Source: Haemophilus haemolyticus
Lineage (GTDB): Bacteria > Pseudomonadota > Gammaproteobacteria > Enterobacterales > Pasteurellaceae
Direction of reading: 5' to 3'
DNA length: 64,000 bases
Assembly (NCBI RefSeq): GCF_003352385.1
Contig: NZ_CP031243.1
Location: forward strand, 1,466,501 to 1,530,500
Shown piece after piece: positions 18,044 through 29,500 of the stretch; the first letter of the stretch is position 1, and every line of letters starts with the position of its first letter. A program made the position numbers and the translations under genes. The notes below the pieces were generated by a model. That model was not told the DNA's origin. It made no database searches and saw only the letters and a list, made by a program, of their open reading frames with translations.

Positions 18044-19489
18044 TTAACCCGCAAGGCCTAACCAATAGGCAGCGATAAAGCTAGAACACACAGACATCAC
18101 CATTAAAATCACTAAAACAAATGTCATAGAGAATGGCAATGGTTGCGCATTTTGCACGTCTTCAGATGGTTTACCGATAACACATTGACCAAATTTATAA
18201 AGCAACCAAACAAATGTTGCCGTAGATTCAATCAACGCAATCACCATTAACCAAGTTACCCATGAATATTCTTGTCCAAGGTCGAAACCTGCGGCAAATA
18301 ATGGGAATTTGCTGAAGAAACCGTTAAACGGTGGCACACCAGCAATAGCCAATGCGGCAATACCAAATCCTGTACCAACAACAGGCATGGTACGCATAAT
18401 CCCTTGTAAACGAGGCATTGAACGTGTACCTGTGGCATAGCTCAATGAACCTGCAACCAAGAAGAATAAGCTTTTCGCAAAGGCGTGGTTAAAGATATAA
18501 GCAATCGCTGCAACAAAAGCTAATTTAGAACCTAATGCTGCAAGAGAAAGCCCGATGAAAATGTAAGAAAGTTGAGTAATAGTTGAATACGCAAGTAAAC
18601 GTTTTAAATCTGCTTGTGGCAAGTACATTAAGAAACCATAAATCAATGTAATCATTGCCATCACAATTCCCACTTCACCCACAATGTGAGGAATTTCACC
18701 AGCTGACATCACGGAACGAGCGAAAATATAGACGCCCACTTTTACCATTGATGCCGCGTGCAAATACGCACTGACCGGTGTTGGCGCTTCCATCGCATTT
18801 GGTAACCAAATTTGCATTGGAAGTTGCGCTGATTTACCCCATGCGGCAAACATCACGCCAAATAACACGATAGTTTTCGCTTCTGGCGCAAGATGTTCTA
18901 ACGCGGTGATAGAGAATGTGCCAGATTGGCTAAATAAATAAGCCGCAGCAAGATATAAACCTAATGAACCGACGTGAGTGATAATCAACGCTTTCATCGC
19001 TGCCGCCATTGCTTTTTGGCTTTGATAATAGCTGATTAATGCCCAAGAACATCCCCCAGTGATTTCAAAGAAAAGCAACTGACCGGCTAAAGTTGATGAA
19101 TACACCAAGCCTGCCATTGCACCGATGAAGATCAATAAGAAAGCATAAAAACGAGGTAACCCGTTATGCGGATGTTCGCGGTTTTTATCGGTTAAGTAGC
19201 CACAAGAATACAAGCAAATTAAGAAACCTAAACCCACAACGGCAAAGGCAATTAATGTACTTACTGCATCTAAGGTCACGCCGAAGATTGCAGTATCACC
19301 AAATTTGACTAAATCATAGGTGACAGATTGTGCGCCATTTGCATACCACTGCCCTGCCACAGCAAGTGTGCCAAGGGTAGCAAGTGCGGCAAAAATTGTG
19401 GCGATTTTTGGGAAAGATTGTTTGTTCAACCCCACAATAAACGCACCGACAAACGGCAAAATGATTGTAATTAGTGCTAAACGTTCCAT
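18044..19489 (-). CDS. hyfD: hydrogenase-4 membrane subunit HyfD (antiporter-like)
   Basis: 481 residues, about fourteen hydrophobic segments, NuoL/M family. Conserved stretches include QLPMQIWLPNAMEAPTPVSAYLHAASMVK, the antiporter core with its conserved lysine, KRLLAYSTITQLSY, and NHAFAKSLFFLVAGSL. A strong AGGAGG precedes the ATG. It likely carries protons or sodium across the cytoplasmic membrane coupled to hydrogenase turnover. Length matches E. coli HyfD. Confidence 0.92.
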   Translation of the reverse strand: MERLALITIILPFVGAFIVGLNKQSFPKIATIFAALATLGTLAVAGQWYANGAQSVTYDLVKFGDTAIFGVTLDAVSTLIAFAVVGLGFLICLYSCGYLTDKNREHPHNGLPRFYAFLLIFIGAMAGLVYSSTLAGQLLFFEITGGCSWALISYYQSQKAMAAAMKALIITHVGSLGLYLAAAYLFSQSGTFSITALEHLAPEAKTIVLFGVMFAAWGKSAQLPMQIWLPNAMEAPTPVSAYLHAASMVKVGVYIFARSVMSAGEIPHIVGEVGIVMAMITLIYGFLMYLPQADLKRLLAYSTITQLSYIFIGLSLAALGSKLAFVAAIAYIFNHAFAKSLFFLVAGSLSYATGTRSMPRLQGIMRTMPVVGTGFGIAALAIAGVPPFNGFFSKFPLFAAGFDLGQEYSWVTWLMVIALIESTATFVWLLYKFGQCVIGKPSEDVQNAQPLPFSMTFVLVILMVMSVCSSFIAAYWLGLAG

Positions 19490-19498
19490 ATTTCCTCC

Positions 19499-20461
19499 TT
19501 ACAATCCTGTGAAGTAAAACACAAACGCCAACACTGAAATGCCGAAACCGACCACAGTTAAACGTCCTGTTAGCATAAAGCGGGTACGTGCCAATGTGTT
19601 TTCAAACACACATGCGGCGATAAATACCACGAGCAATTTCACAAAGAAAGAAACGATACCTAAAATAACCGCACTTACCGTGAACTCTTGTGCTGCACCG
19701 AATGGGAAAAGCACGCTCACAAAGATAGAGGCAACCACCATTGATTTTAAACTCAAACCGACTTTCAATAAGGCGAAAGAAGGGCCTGAATATTCAGTAA
19801 GTGGGCCTTCTTGAAGTTCTTGTTCTGCTTCAGCTAAGTCAAATGGAATTTTACCCATTTCAATAAAGATCGCAAAAGCCGCGGCAACTAAGGCAATTAC
19901 TGTTGCTACAGGATATTGCCAAGGTTGGCTAGAAAGTGCGGTGCTAATTACTGCAAAATTCGTAGAACCTGCAATTAAAGCAATCACAATGAATGCCAAC
20001 ATTAAGATAGGTTCAACAAGTACGCCTAAGGTCACTTCACGGCTTGCACCTAAACTTGAGAACGTACTGTTAGAATCCAAACCCGCAATTGAGAAGAAAA
20101 AGCGGAATAACGCGAACAAATAAATAACGGTGATTAAATCACTGCCTGCCCCAAAAGGTGAGTAATGAGTAAACATGGGTAAACTCATCGCAACCACCAT
20201 GACTGTGCTAATTAACACATAAGGCATAACACGAGATACCCAACCCGCATTATCTGGCCAAATATTTTGACGCGTCATTAATTTTGCAATGTCGCGATAA
20301 TCTTGTAACAAGCCCGGGCCACGACGAGATTGAATACGAGCCCGAATCATCCGTGAAATGCCTGAAAAGAGCGGTGCCAAAGCGAGAAGAATTAACGCTT
20401 GCACAATGGCTAAAAAGAACATTCCAGCGGAAGTGGAAATTTCTGAAGGTAATGAAATCAT
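19499..20461 (-). CDS. hyfC: hydrogenase membrane anchor subunit HyfC/HycD
   Basis: 320 residues, NuoH-like. Signatures are IRARIQSRRGPGLLQDYRDI after the first membrane segment, GASREVTLGVLVEP, and FIEMGKIPFDLAEAEQELQEGPLTEYSG, which forms the interface with the hydrophilic arm. About eight membrane segments. AGGAGG precedes the ATG. It anchors HyfG/H/I to the membrane domain. HyfC and HycD are close relatives; the surrounding genes favour HyfC. Confidence 0.94.
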   Translation of the reverse strand: MISLPSEISTSAGMFFLAIVQALILLALAPLFSGISRMIRARIQSRRGPGLLQDYRDIAKLMTRQNIWPDNAGWVSRVMPYVLISTVMVVAMSLPMFTHYSPFGAGSDLITVIYLFALFRFFFSIAGLDSNSTFSSLGASREVTLGVLVEPILMLAFIVIALIAGSTNFAVISTALSSQPWQYPVATVIALVAAAFAIFIEMGKIPFDLAEAEQELQEGPLTEYSGPSFALLKVGLSLKSMVVASIFVSVLFPFGAAQEFTVSAVILGIVSFFVKLLVVFIAACVFENTLARTRFMLTGRLTVVGFGISVLAFVFYFTGL

Positions 20462-20470
20462 AATTTCCTC

Positions 20471-22492
20471 CTACATCAACGCAATGGAAAGCAATAACAC
20501 AACCAAGGCAATCACGAAGTACACGCAATAAACGCGGAAGTCGCCTTGTTGTAGCCATTGAATTTTACGACCTAACCATGGGATAAAATGCGCAATCGGC
20601 ATTGTTACTTTTTCTTCCCAGAATGGTTCTGTTTTGGTCGCACCTGAAATTAATGCATTGATACCTTTTGCACCAGCAGGCGCAGGATCAAGCACTTGAC
20701 GCAAGGTATAAAGTGGCTTGAAGATGATACGAAGCGGACGAGTAAAACTACCCGCAGAGGCTGCCATATCCATTTCATAAGCATAACCACAAGCCCAAGG
20801 ATTGCCTTTGGCACGATCTAACATACGATTGCCTTTGGTATAAGCGTAATACATAAACGGCAACACAAAGAATGCAATCAACATAATGCTCACCATTGGT
20901 GTAGAAAGCACCGTATTCGGTGTATTGCTTGCTACCACTACGCCATTTTCAGCTAAATTAAGCATTTCATTATGAGAAAGTGCGGTTGCAATATTGGCAA
21001 TAATTGGGGTTACCACAGAAGCGCCCACGCCTAAAAGTACGCAGAATAATGCTAAGATTGCCATTGCAATCACCATTGGTTTTGGCACTTCGCGTGCATG
21101 TGCTGCTTTTTCGCTGCGTGGTGCACCACCAAAGCTAATACCATACACTTTCACGAAACAAAGTGCGGCAAGCGCACCTGTTAAGGCAAGCATAATGATT
21201 GCAACAGGGCCAGCAATGCGTAATACCACATCATTGTGTTGGCTTAGGCTGAATAAAGATTGATAAGTAAACCATTCACTCACAAAACCATTAAATGGTG
21301 GTAATGCAGAAATTGCCATGGTACCAATCAAGAAACAGAAAGCAGTAAATGGCATTAATTTGCCAAGTCCGCCCATTAGATCCATATCTTTTGAATGTAA
21401 ACGGTACATCACAGAACCCGCACCCAAGAACAACAAGCCTTTGAATACCGCATGGTTAAGTAAGTGATATAAACCGCCAAGCAAACCGACAATAGCAAGT
21501 ACAGGATTATGGATTGCCATACCAATCATACCGACACCTACACCCATCATAATAATGCCGATGTTTTCTACGGTGTGATACGCCAAAAGTTTTTTGATGT
21601 CATGTTCTGCTAAGGCATAAAGTACACCAAGCACAGAAGAAACTGCGCCAAAAGCAAGCACAATCACACCAAACCACATATTGTGTGCGCCAAGTAGATC
21701 AATACCAACTTTGATGATCCCGAAGATACCGATTTTAACCATCACACCAGACATCATTGCAGAAGCATGAGAAGGTGCAGCTGGGTGAGCTTTTGGTAGC
21801 CAGCTATGTAATGGAATCATCCCTGCTTTTGCACCGAAACCAAGAAATGCCAAGATAAATACCGTAAAGGCTAAAGGCATTGAAAGCTCAGTGTGGCGGA
21901 AAGCTTCAAATTCAAAGCTACCTGCGTAGCAATAGAAAATAAAGAAAGCGATCATAATCAACACAGAACCCGCATGAGCAATGAAGAAATACAACAAGCC
22001 CGCATTGGTTGCGTTGTCATCTTGTTCGGTTAGTACTAAGAAGTAAGATGCCAAAGACATCATTTCAAAGAACACTAAAAAGTAGAAAGCGTTATCGCTG
22101 GTGACTAAGGCAACCATTGAGGCGATAAACAAATTCATAAAGAAGCCCATCGTGCCAGCGCCTTTGCCAATGTATTCTTTCACATAGGAAAAGGAATAAA
22201 GTGCGGTGATAATAACCATTAAAGAAATGACACACACCATAAACGCAGCTAATCCGTCAATGCGGATTGAAAATTGGGCGAAGTCGAAAGGGGTTGAAAA
22301 CACATCAACGACCGTATCGTTGCTGATAAGCACGGGAATGCAGGCAACAATGCCTAACAAGCCACCAAGTACACCGGTCACGCCGGATATATTGATTGAA
22401 AGTTGTTCATTTTTTCGCACAGCGAGAGAAATAAACGCACCAACGACATAAATCAACAAGGACGTGATGAGCAAACTGATTGAAGAACTCAT
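20471..22492 (-). CDS. hyfB: hydrogenase-4 membrane subunit HyfB/HycC (NuoL-like)
   Basis: 673 residues, the largest antiporter-like subunit. It shows AGMIPLHSWLPKAHPAAPSHASAMMSGVMVKIGIFG, the proton-channel motif with conserved lysine, DIKKLLAYHTVENIG, and NHAVFKGLLFLGAGSV. The C-terminal region (PFWEEKVTMPIAHFIPW) and length match HyfB/HycC. Roughly sixteen hydrophobic segments. It is second in the operon and ends 10 bp before hyfC. Confidence 0.94.
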   Translation of the reverse strand: MSSSISLLITSLLIYVVGAFISLAVRKNEQLSINISGVTGVLGGLLGIVACIPVLISNDTVVDVFSTPFDFAQFSIRIDGLAAFMVCVISLMVIITALYSFSYVKEYIGKGAGTMGFFMNLFIASMVALVTSDNAFYFLVFFEMMSLASYFLVLTEQDDNATNAGLLYFFIAHAGSVLIMIAFFIFYCYAGSFEFEAFRHTELSMPLAFTVFILAFLGFGAKAGMIPLHSWLPKAHPAAPSHASAMMSGVMVKIGIFGIIKVGIDLLGAHNMWFGVIVLAFGAVSSVLGVLYALAEHDIKKLLAYHTVENIGIIMMGVGVGMIGMAIHNPVLAIVGLLGGLYHLLNHAVFKGLLFLGAGSVMYRLHSKDMDLMGGLGKLMPFTAFCFLIGTMAISALPPFNGFVSEWFTYQSLFSLSQHNDVVLRIAGPVAIIMLALTGALAALCFVKVYGISFGGAPRSEKAAHAREVPKPMVIAMAILALFCVLLGVGASVVTPIIANIATALSHNEMLNLAENGVVVASNTPNTVLSTPMVSIMLIAFFVLPFMYYAYTKGNRMLDRAKGNPWACGYAYEMDMAASAGSFTRPLRIIFKPLYTLRQVLDPAPAGAKGINALISGATKTEPFWEEKVTMPIAHFIPWLGRKIQWLQQGDFRVYCVYFVIALVVLLLSIALM

Positions 22493-22534
22493 AATTTCAC
22501 TCCATTGATTAACGAGTAAACAAACAATAAACTT

Positions 22535-23134
22535 TTATCTTGGCACGACAGGAGAACCCACCATTGCCATTTCGCGTTTTTTGCGATTTGCTTGTTCGAT
22601 ACTCTCATCACTAATTAAGAATAAAGTTTTTGTTGGGCAAGTTTGAATACAAGCAGGACCATCTTCACGGAAATAGCAAAGGTCGCATTTCACTGCGATA
22701 GCTTTTACACCAGGTTCCCATGCAAGCATATTATGAACATCAGTATTATTCGGTGCGGTGCGAATATCACGTTTTACCGCATCAGTGAAAGAGAAACTGT
22801 CATAGTGGTTTGGTGCGTCTAATGGCGCACTACCGTGTTGAGTAATCGCCCCGAATGGACAAGCAATGGCGCAAAGTTTACAGCCAATACACAAACCTTC
22901 GTTTAATTGAATAGTGTCATTTTCGTGCTTAATTGCATGTACAGGACATACCGTAGCACAAGGTGAATCATCACAATGACGACATAAGATCGGCACAGTA
23001 ATATCGTCGTTACGCATTACTTGTAACCGCGGAAAGGATTGTAATCCAAAAGCTTTGTGTACTTCGCTGCAAGCAGCCATACAGGTATTGCATCCAATGC
23101 AATCTTTCGGATCACCTATAACAAAACGGTTCAT
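22535..23134 (-). CDS. hyfA: four-cluster ferredoxin-like electron carrier HyfA/HydN type
   Basis: 199 residues from the chosen ATG. Sixteen-cysteine pattern for four [4Fe-4S] clusters: CIGCNTCMAAC, CRHCDDSPCATVCP, CIGCKLCAIACPFGA and CDLCYFREDGPACIQTCP. HyfA/HycB/HydN proteins carry electrons between formate dehydrogenase H and the hydrogenase. A longer frame opens at 23185, but the ATG at 23134 has GGGGGA just upstream and the family start NRFVIGDPKDCIGC. It is first in the operon, behind a structured leader. Confidence 0.93.
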   Translation of the reverse strand: MNRFVIGDPKDCIGCNTCMAACSEVHKAFGLQSFPRLQVMRNDDITVPILCRHCDDSPCATVCPVHAIKHENDTIQLNEGLCIGCKLCAIACPFGAITQHGSAPLDAPNHYDSFSFTDAVKRDIRTAPNNTDVHNMLAWEPGVKAIAVKCDLCYFREDGPACIQTCPTKTLFLISDESIEQANRKKREMAMVGSPVVPR

Positions 23135-23208
23135 ATTTTCCCCCAAAGTATGTATAGATAGAAACAGAAAGTAGGTGGAAGGCATGACGCCAATACATCA
23201 CAATAACC

Positions 23209-23253
23209 ACTCTAGAAATAAGGATACTCCTTCGGAGTTACCCAGACTAGAGT
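23209..23253 (-). promoter_or_regulatory. nested hairpin in the hyfA upstream leader
   Basis: On the minus strand ACTCTAG pairs with CTAGAGT (outer 7-bp stem, arms at 23247-23253 and 23209-23215) around an inner hairpin ACTCC-GAA-GGAGT (23226-23238) with asymmetric internal loops containing GGGTA and ATCC. It lies 75-119 bases before the hyfA ATG. There is no following T-run, so it is not a plain terminator. A regulatory RNA or protein site is possible; I do not recognise a known class. Confidence 0.5.
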
Positions 23254-23317
23254 AAAACGATTGTTTTATTGACTGAGATCATAAATTTTTTTATTTTTAT
23301 CGAAGGGAAAATTTCGT

Positions 23318-23336
23318 ATTGAGATTGACTCTCAAT
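23318..23336. promoter_or_regulatory. palindrome upstream of hyfA (Fur-box-like)
   Basis: ATTGAGA-TTGAC-TCTCAAT, perfect 7-bp arms. The inner 17 bases differ from the Fur-type palindrome TTGAGAATGATTCTCAA at two positions. It does not match the FNR consensus TTGAT-N4-ATCAA. It is about 185 bases before the hyfA start. Confidence 0.4.
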
Positions 23337-23541
23337 TCAATTTGTTAAGATTGTAAGTAATTGAAACTATTAAACTAATTATTGAAAAACAATTGCTAAT
23401 GCAATGTTAAAATCCTGTTGGCATTTTCTCATTTAACACAAAAGTGCGGTAGATTTCCCACAAGTTTTGGAGATTGTTTTGAAGTGGATTTCCATCATAA
23501 AAATCCTCTTTTCTAAATGAGAATAAATAAAAAAGACATAA

Positions 23542-23568
23542 AAAAACACCGCACTTTGCGGTGTTTTT
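23542..23568 (-). terminator. terminator of the autotransporter gene, contains an uptake sequence
   Basis: AAAAACACCGCA (23542-23553), CTT loop and TGCGGTGTTTTT (23557-23568): a perfect 12-bp stem ending in a T-run on either strand, 25 bp after the autotransporter stop. The uptake core ACCGCACTT is at 23548-23556. A second uptake core on the other strand lies at 23442-23450. Confidence 0.85.
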
Positions 23569-23592
23569 CATTATGTTTTTGCTATCAGCTGA

Positions 23593-26500
23593 TTACCATT
23601 GGTAACCTACGCCAGCAGCAACCCCAGAGCGACCTTGAGTATTTGTCGTACCAGATAAGCGGATGATAATCTTACCGTTATCAGAAATACGCGACATACC
23701 TACAGCAACACCAGTTTGACCTTGGTAACTACCTGCTGCAATACCAACTAAGCTCTTACCTGGAGTATAAGCCTGCGGAATATTCGCCGCTGCCAATGCA
23801 CTTGCAGTGCCTGCATCGGCATGTTTACCCACTTTATTGATCTTGTTGTTTAAGTTACCAATATTTGAAGCAACCGCATATAACTGACTACCATTTACCG
23901 CATCTGTTGAAGTAGGAGATATACGTCCTGGCGCTACATTGTGAATTTGTTGCATACCAGCGGAGATACCTTCTGTCATAACTGGCTTGCCATCTGGACC
24001 TTTCACAGGGTTACCATTTTTATCCAACACTGGTTTATCCATACCGAAGGAGATGACACGAGTGTTATCTGATACATTTGGTTTTAAGGCTCCCACAGGT
24101 TGAGTATAGTTCGCACCTGGTTTACCATCTTGCCCCATATATTTGTAATTGCCATCTGTATCTTTCATAACTGGCTTACCATCTTTGTCCAAGAATGTAG
24201 GGTTACCATTTGCATCACGAGCTACCGTGCTATTTGGAATCACCTTCACCCCTTCGTTCGTATACTCTGTAGAGTTACCAGGGTTTTTAATTTTTGGTTG
24301 ATTGGTTTTCGGATCAATAACTGGGTTATTATTCGCATCTTTTTCGATTTCATCAGTTGTGTTGAAAGAAATCTTATCTCCAGACATATGAGATGTTTTT
24401 TCTACACCCGTTTTCGGATCCTTCGTATTTAATACTAAATCATTGTTTGTCAACTTAGATGTATTATTACCATCCTTATCAGATAAGGCAATTTCTTTAG
24501 GTCCCACCACAGTTTTGTTTTCATCCTTATCTGTATACGTAGTTCCTGTTGCTGCAGACGTGTTGGTATTACCATTCGTATCCTTCAACACATTCGTTGT
24601 TGGAGTACTTGTATTCGTATTACCAGCTTTATCTTTCAACTCAGATGTGCTTGCCGTAGATATGTGAGTATTACCATTTGGATCTTTCAATGTATTTCCA
24701 GTTGCTGTGTTGACATTGATATTTCCTGCTGCATCTTTGATTTCAGACTTGTCTGCTGTGGTAGTCGTCGTGTTACCAGCTTTGTCTATCAAAGTAATCG
24801 TATTCACGCCGATATTGGTAGCATTATTATCTTTATCTTTGATAGTAATTGTATCCCCTACAATCGTTGTGGATTTACCATCTTTACCATTTACGCCAAT
24901 CGTACCTTGACCGTCTTTGGCAGTCATAGAGATACCATTTTTACCATCCTTGCCGTTGATACCAAATGCACCATTTCCATCTTTACCAACAGTGGCAGAT
25001 ACGACATCTTTACCGTCAGCATTTTTCACGATCATAGCGCCATCTTTAGGTGGAATTACATCCGTTGGAGGAACTGGTTTCGCATTTTCTTTCGGTGTTA
25101 CCGTAGTTGTACCGTCCGGATTTGTAACTACCGTCACATCGCCTTCTTTGAAGTACTGGTCGCCTACTTTCACAAGGTTGTTACCATTTTTGTCAGTCGC
25201 TGTGCCACCAGTTGTAACAGAATCTATTTTTAAGTCTCTGTTAATATCAAATTTTACAAAGGTCGTTGCTTTCTTAGTACCATCCTCATTAAGAGCATCC
25301 ACAGTCACCATAGATACATTCGTGTTAGCTCCATTTGCGAATTTCACATCGTCATTTGGATTTACCTTGTCGTATACTTTCGCATCTTTGCTGAATTCTT
25401 TATCAGTAGAACCAATGCCTACATTCCAACCAGAATCTTGGATTGCATTCGCCACTGCATTACCAGTCACAACACCTGCGCCTGCATTCGTTACTGTATC
25501 AGTCTTAGGATCAACGTTCAATGGAGTTCCAGCTGGTTTACCATCTGGACCTTTTTCGAATCCTACTGGTTTACCATTATCGTCTACTTTATAGTAGTTA
25601 TCACCAATCTTAAGGGCTTCTGTTTTGGAACCATCTGCATGAGTGATGGTTACTTTATTCGTAACTTCCCCTTCTTTGATACCTACTGTAATTTCACGAG
25701 TGCCGTCAGGCAATGTTTTACCAGTAACTTCAATGCCGTTACTGCCTTTGAAATCAACAACGTTAGCGTTTTTCACGACGTCTTTGTAGCCATTGCCATC
25801 TTTGGCAGAGACAACCCAGCCCATATTTTGTAAGTCACCTACCGTAGCTGCTGCGTTTTTATTCACAGGAGCTGCATCAGTACCTTTCAAGTCAACTAAG
25901 TTTTCTGGTGTTGTGTTAGGTGTAGTTCCTGGTACTGTACCTTCTGGCGTAGTATCTACAGTTTCAGTGTTCAATGTGGACCCTACTCCTGTAATTTGAG
26001 TTGGTTTACCATCCTTAGATGTGACATTTAATGCGGAAGATGGTTGTGCATCTGCTGCATTATTCGTAGCTGATTTCGCCGCCTCTGTTTTCATCGTTAC
26101 AGGGCTAACTGGTGTAACAGGTGTTGTTGTTACATCCACTGTCGGTGCACCTGGTTTAGGGGTACCATTTACCACATCAGCTGAGTTGTAATAGTTCTCG
26201 CCCACTTTCGTATACGTATTACCTTTACCATCTGTGTATGTATGGCTACCTACGTTCAACGTATCAGTAGCCACATTTGTGAAAGCCACATTATCCTTCG
26301 TAGCATATGTAATCTTGCCATTTTCATCCTGTTTTACAGTCAAGTTATTGCCTGCTACCATTTCCACAGTATTGCTTGGTTTAATTAACTCGCCATCATT
26401 TTTAGTGCCTGTAGTTAACTTCTCTCCACCGTCAGCGGATGTTTTTAAGTTAAAGCCAGAATTGTTGATGGCTTCCGCTACGTTTTGTACAGTAGCAACT

Positions 26501-29500
26501 TTGTTCAAGCCTGCCTTATCATGAGCTTTTTGGGCTGTATCCACTGGTGCCTGTTTAGCTGCTACGTCTGCTTTTTTAGCTTCCACAAGTTGTTTCAACG
26601 TTGCATTGTTAGGGTTCACTGCCAAAGCAGTTTCCGCTGCTTTTAACATTTCTTTCGCTGTCGCTAATTCTTTCACCGCTGCATCTAAGTTATCTTTTAA
26701 CTCTTTAGCCTTCGCAGGATCTACAGGTGTCGCAATAGCACCTGTTTCTTTCTGATTAGCATCTACAGCTGGCTTCATTTCACCTGTAGTTACTTTCACA
26801 CCATCTTCATCAACTGTTACGGAACCATTAGCTGCTTTTACATTAAATGTAACATCACTCGCCGTGTTACCGTCACGAGTCGTTACCACCGCAGTAGTAC
26901 CAAGACCATTGATGAAGTTCACTGTATCATATGGTTTCACGAAATCTTTCGCAGTGCCATTGTTTTGTAAGTTCCAACCAGCGTTCAATACGTCAGACAC
27001 TGTGGCTGCATTGTTGCCAATGTACTTAGGATTTGCCGCACCGTCTGCAGTTTTAGGATTAGACAGTTTAGCTGCTTCTTCCGCTGTTAATGGCGCTTTG
27101 TTAATATTGCCATTATCAGGAGTTTTACCTACTACAGTTCCATCTGGTTTTGTAATGTCTTCTGTTCCATCATTTATACTTGGAATGTTGTTCTTCACAT
27201 TTTTCAATGTCGTTGGACTTGTTGTACCTTCTGGTCCATTGATAGATGTAACAACATCACCTTTTGGAACTTCTGCACCAGATCCATCAGGTTTTTCAAA
27301 GAATTTAAGTTCTTCTTTTCCAGTATCTGGATTTGTAACCATCTTAGGATATACTTTTGTTCCATCTGCTTTTGTATAGTTCACTGCTGTAACAGAGTTA
27401 TTCGTAGATACTTGGTCATTTACTTTTACAGTAATGGTACGTACATTACCTTCTGTTTTACCGGATACGATAGCAGTGCCTTCCCCAACGAATTTCACTT
27501 CGTTCGCATTTTTTACTGTATCAGAGTACGTATTAGTCAAATCCCCTGTCTTTTTATCTGCAGATACAATCCAACCCATATTACGTAAATCACCTACAGT
27601 AGCAGCTGTGTTATCGCTTACTTTTGGTGCATCTCCATTTGCTGGTTTGGATAAATCGACTAAGCCACGGTTTTTATCCGTTGTACCTGGCACATTATCA
27701 TCATACGTATCTAAGCCAGATTTCACATTAGTAACTTTCACTGGAGCCGTACCATTAGGGCCAGATACTTTTAAGTCTCCATCATCTGTTTTAGATAATT
27801 TAGGGCCTTGATCGCCACCTACTTGAACCGTACTGAAAGATACATTGTCTTTTGTAGTAAATGTAAATTTACTGCCATTTTGTGTAATCTTAATATTTTT
27901 ATCTGCTTCAAATGTAACTTTATCACCTGCTTTAACAAGTTGATTAGTGGCTTCTTTTCCTAATTCTCCGTCATTTGTTTTCGCAGATGTAGCTGTCCAT
28001 GCTGCACTGTTGATGGCATTAACAACATTACCTACTGTAGCAATTTTATTTTCATCACCAGTCTTAGCTTCCACCGTACCTGTTTTATCACCTGTGGTAA
28101 CATTATTGATCGTACCTGTGTTAACTTTTACACCCGCATCATCAACAACTAAAGAGTTATCTGCTGGTTTTACAGAAATTGTATTTCCTGTACCATCCTT
28201 TTGTAAGCCCTTACCAAGGTTTACGCTATATTTTACGGTAGATGTTTTACCATCTGCACTTGCCACTGTTGCTGTTGTACCATCACCATCGATAAAGTTA
28301 ACAGTATCATATGCTTTTACGAAGTCTACGCCAGTTCCATTACCTTGTAAGTTCCAACCTGCATTCAACACGTCACCAACGGTAGCGGCATTGTTAGGAT
28401 TTACATAATCATTGCCAGATTTATTCCTTGTATTTGGTGCTGCTTGAGCTGTGGTTGCATTGCTTGGACCTGTTGTAGCATCGTTATTCTTCGTATCAGG
28501 AAAGTTAGATTTCACATTAGACAATGTAGACGGAGTTTGTGTACCTTTTGCTCCATTCACAGATGTGATTACATCGTTTCCATCCACTGTTTCATCGTTT
28601 GGACCTTTTCCCTCTGGAGTTGTGTGGTAAGTGGTGCCAGTCGGACCTTCTACAGGATATACTTTCGTACCATCTGTTTTTGTATACGTTACCGCATTGA
28701 TAGCTGGCTTAGATTCTACATCAACAGTGATTGTACGCACTCCATTTTCTGTTTTACCAGATACTGTAGCTAGACCGGTACCAACAAATTTTACTTCATC
28801 AGTATTTTTTACTGCTTCAGAATATGGATTGCCCAAATCACCAGTCGTTTTATTAGAAGATACTACCCAACCCATATTACGTAAATCACCTACAGTTGCC
28901 GCCGTAGTATCAAGCACAGCTGTGTTAGTTAAATTACGCAATTCATGCTTACCTACTTCTGTGTGATTTGCAAGACCACTCGTTACATTCGAAATTAGGT
29001 TGCCACCATTATTTAAACCATTTTGATTTAATGTAACAGTGTTTGCATCAGTAGCATTAAGCTTTTTAAAGGAAACTCCTGTTGGTGTGATATTCACCAC
29101 ATTATTGTTAGCATCTTTAAACTCAGCGCTTGTTAAACCAGTTAATTCTGTTTTCAAGGAATAAATAAAATCTTTACCCGCTTGTTTCACAGCAAGATTA
29201 TTACCTGCTTTGAAAGTTACTGTTTCTCCAGCTTTAATTAACTCTTCAGTATTACCATCAACTGTTCCAGTGCCGTCTTGGCCTGCTGTAGCTTTCCAGC
29301 CCATACCTTTTAACGCTGTTACTAACTCTTCAGCTGTCACCAATTTGCCATTTGACACATCTGCAGTTGGCACTCCATCTGTACCTGTTGTAATCGTGCC
29401 TGTTTTTGGAGTTAATGTGATGGTATCTCCAGATGCAGTTACATCTAACAATGTGCCATCGCTAGATTTAACAGTAAATTTAATACCACCTGTTTTATCT

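Noticed and set aside
23135..23300. Molybdenum-cofactor riboswitch upstream of hyfA
   Set aside because: The leader fold is about 45 bases with two stacked stems. It does not show the larger multi-stem layout I know for that class. It is reported as an unassigned structure instead.
23309..23336. FNR site upstream of hyfA
   Set aside because: The palindrome TTGAG...CTCAA has the wrong spacing and inner bases for TTGAT-N4-ATCAA.
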